Position numbers and translations under genes: made by a program
Notes under the pieces: generated by a model
What the model was told of the DNA's origin: nothing
What the model saw: only the letters and a program-made list of their open reading frames with translations
Database searches by the model: none
Assembly (NCBI RefSeq): GCF_900110925.1
Contig: NZ_FOFP01000024.1
Location: 1-53,156, forward strand
Direction of reading: 5' to 3'
Length of the DNA stretch: 53,156 nucleotides
Origin: Pseudomonas cuatrocienegasensis
GTDB lineage: Bacteria > Pseudomonadota > Gammaproteobacteria > Pseudomonadales > Pseudomonadaceae
Part shown: piece after piece, positions 51,949 through 53,156 of the stretch
Numbering within the stretch: the stretch's first letter is position 1
How the letters are laid out: each line of letters begins with the position of its first letter

Positions 51949-52290
51949 TTCGCACCGTGGGTCGCCTGCCTGGTTGGGCTGCATGACTTCGGCAAGGCCA
52001 TTCCCGGCTTTCAGGACAAGTGGCACGAAGGGCGGCAGGCCGATGAGGCGCTGGGACTGACCTTTCCCGCTCGCGCCATGGGCGTAACCGATCATGCCTG
52101 CGCCAGTGCACTGCTGCTCTGGGAGCTCCTACCAGGTAAGGGCATCGGCCATCTGCTGTGAATCCGCCAAGTCTTGCAGGCCATCAGCGCCCACCATGGC
52201 TACAACTTCAATCAAAGCGAATTCAATCGTGCCAAACCGGCGTTCGAGCCACCGGTCTGGAGCGATGCGCGTCCAGGCCAGCCTCACGAC
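51949..52290 (+). pseudogene. cas3: cas3 remnant (HD nuclease domain, broken)
   Basis: Frame 1 from 51949 reads PWVACLVGLHDFGKAIPGFQ then DKWHEGRQADEALGLTFPAR, DHACASALLLWELLPGKGIGHLL, a TGA at 52159-52161, and then IRQVLQAISAHHGYNFNQSE and FNRAKPAFEPPVWSDARPG. The HD motif LHDxGK, the following DH and the later HHG are in the order and spacing of Cas3 HD nucleases. The in-frame TGA most simply comes from TGG (Trp). Helicase and the rest are gone; the frame ends in the antitoxin gene at 52284. No start codon is visible: the frame opens after a TGA at 51946. The orientation is the same as the CRISPR remnant. Type I-E is inferred from that repeat only. Confidence 0.78.
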
Positions 52291-52574
52291 GTGCTGCTGT
52301 CCATCTTGCGGCGCATTTCAGCACGCCATGCTTCTGCTTCCGCTTCAACCTCTTCGCTGCCGAGCGGCTCGCCGGCCTTGGCCGAATCCAACCCAATCTG
52401 CACCTGGCGGCGCAGCCAGGCATCGTGCTCGGCAGCCTCTTGCTGTTGCCGGACGAAATCACGCATGAAGTCGCGCAGCAACTGGGCGCCGGTGCGGTCA
52501 CGGGCTTTGGCTGCCTGGACAAATTCGCTTTTCAGTGTGTCGTCTACGCGAAAGGTAAAGGTGGCTTCACTCAT
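52284..52574 (-). CDS. Ribbon-helix-helix antitoxin (RelB/ParD-like), toxin missing
   Basis: The 96-residue protein starts MSEATFTFRVDDTLKSEFVQ then AAKARDRTGAQLLRDFMRDFVRQQQEAAEHDAWL, a beta-strand plus two helices typical of RHH antitoxins of the RelB/DinJ or ParD groups. A helical, Glu-rich C-terminus follows. Usually a ParE/RelE toxin gene overlaps its 3' end; here the last residues (MDSSTS) and the stop come from antisense of the cas3 remnant, and no toxin follows. It seems cut short at its 3' end by rearrangement. ATG 52574 is chosen; the frame to 52757 lacks similarity. Confidence 0.82.
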   Translation of the reverse strand: MSEATFTFRVDDTLKSEFVQAAKARDRTGAQLLRDFMRDFVRQQQEAAEHDAWLRRQVQIGLDSAKAGEPLGSEEVEAEAEAWRAEMRRKMDSSTS

Positions 52575-52865
52575 GGTTGAGCACCTCGATGTGTTAGAGG
52601 GTAAGTGCATCGTAGCGCGGTCATTGAGGGAAGCGTGATCATGGATGGGCGGTATTGACGAGGCAGCTTTACTGACCTGGCTCATTCCATGGTGGCACTT
52701 TGTCTGCTTTACTGGCCCCTGCCTGATTATGTTGGGAATGTCCGACGTAAGCGCCATGGATGGAATGTGCCAAATGAACGAACTCGCGGACCCTGACTAT
52801 TGTAGTGGTCTAATTTCCCCGGACACCTCGATAGGTGGAAAATACATCTATCGAGGAGTTTGCCC

Positions 52866-53156
52866 ATGTCCCAAAAACGCAGAACATTCGATGACAGCTA
52901 CAAGCTGGAAATCGTGAAGATGATTAAGGATCAAGGCCTTACCGTTGCACAGGTTTGCCGAGATCAGAGTATCGGTGAAACCGCCGTACGGCGCTGGGTA
53001 CAGCAGTATGAGTCCGAGCAATTAGGGCAGGCCGGAATCGGCAAGCCGCTGACGGCTGAGCAGCAGCGCATTCGGCAGTTAGAACAAGAAAACCGGCAAC
53101 TCAAGATGGATAACGACATCTTAAAAAAGGCTACCGCCTTCTTTGCCCGCGAACTG
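52866..53156 (+). CDS. IS3-family transposase OrfA, 3' end cut by window
   Basis: The 97 visible residues begin MSQKRRTFDDSYKLEIVKMI and form a helix-turn-helix (KDQGLTVAQVCRDQSIGETAVRRWVQQYESE). A leucine-zipper helix then follows (EQQRIRQLEQENRQLKMDNDILKKATAFFAREL), as in IS3-group OrfA proteins. It binds the IS ends and, after a -1 frameshift, is fused to the OrfB catalytic domain. Only a few residues should remain beyond the window edge. Confidence 0.94.
   Translation, partial: MSQKRRTFDDSYKLEIVKMIKDQGLTVAQVCRDQSIGETAVRRWVQQYESEQLGQAGIGKPLTAEQQRIRQLEQENRQLKMDNDILKKATAFFAREL
53123..53129 (+). promoter_or_regulatory. Probable -1 frameshift slippery site (A6G)
   Basis: AAAAAAG near the end of OrfA is the standard slippery heptamer for making OrfAB in IS3 elements. 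The downstream stimulator and OrfB start are outside the window. Confidence 0.65.

Larger units (their letters stand above)
52801..53156 (+). mobile_element. IS3-family insertion sequence, left (5') end, truncated by window end
   Basis: Starts with TGTAGTGGTC (left inverted repeat, 52801-52836) matching the right end at 308-343, followed by OrfA. The orientation is the same as the window-start copy. The remainder of the element lies beyond the window. Immediately upstream is CTAT; no duplicate can be tested. Confidence 0.92.

Noticed and set aside
50087..52300. A functional CRISPR array or Cas operon
   Set aside because: Only one degenerate repeat, no spacers, and a nonsense-interrupted cas3 fragment are present.
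51915..52710. Two similar TGGCACTTTG-containing stretches (about 51916 and 52692) as IS or MITE ends
   Set aside because: Only about 10 bases match cleanly; the rest is too weak to call an element without a search.
52645..52917. A 90-codon frame between the antitoxin and the IS
   Set aside because: It runs across the IS inverted repeat into OrfA in the wrong frame and has no family features.

Overview
The window is a GC-rich gammaproteobacterial chromosome segment, almost certainly from a non-aeruginosa Pseudomonas. The gene order ppa ... mpl-ubiX ... proA-nadD-rsfS-rlmH-mrdA-rodA-mltB-rlpA-dacC-ybeD-lipB / lipA-sltB3-arfA-holA-lptE-leuS ... lnt-corC-ybeY-ybeZ-miaB ... hemL-thiE-thiD-ladS-tetR-aidB-like is the order I know from Pseudomonas. 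Families of small dispersed palindromes also fit that genus. I saw no rRNA or tRNA gene.

Layout. 1-343 is the right end of an IS3-family element. 622-11326 holds ppa, an MtfA-like peptidase, a PP2C-like/kinase-like fusion without visible catalytic residues, a GNAT gene, mpl, ubiX, a small lipoprotein, a solitary Stealth-type sugar-phosphate transferase, two small cytosolic proteins, a MORN-repeat lipoprotein carrying a C13/caspase-like protease domain, and a MaoC hydratase. 11573-15494 has an LrgA/LrgB pair, a Lon-substrate-binding-domain protein, a DedA-PAP2 fusion and an alkyladenine glycosylase. 15664-25780 is one long forward cluster linking proline and NAD synthesis, ribosome-associated factors and the cell-elongation machinery (PBP2, RodA, MltB, RlpA, DacC), ending in lipB. 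26024-33205 runs in reverse: lipA, sltB3, arfA, holA, lptE, leuS. 33532-44730 holds a YbeL-like zinc ribbon, an ElyC-like protein, then reverse-strand lnt, corC, ybeY, ybeZ and miaB, a DUF1820 gene, and hemL/thiE/thiD. 45085-49846 carries the hybrid kinase ladS, a TetR regulator and an AidB-like acyl-CoA dehydrogenase.

The last 3.3 kb (49847-53156) is different in character. It contains what looks like a type I-E CRISPR leader with one degenerate repeat, a Phd/PIN toxin-antitoxin pair, a HicAB pair, a second diverged copy of the hicA operator region, the HD-nuclease part of a broken cas3 gene, an antitoxin without its toxin whose 3' end runs into the cas3 remnant, and finally the left end of an IS3-family element. 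I read it as the ruin of a CRISPR-Cas locus colonised by addiction modules and ISs. The two IS3 ends share inverted repeats and lie in the same orientation at the two window edges, so the window is probably cut at repeated IS copies.

The most rewarding items are the CRISPR/cas3 graveyard with its duplicated hic operator, the RNase III-type hairpin inside arfA, the double pseudoenzyme at 2220-3803, the MORN-C13 lipoprotein, the orphan Stealth gene, and dispersed palindromes that supply the stop codons of three neighbouring genes. All function calls rest on reading motifs and remembered family knowledge; no searches were run.
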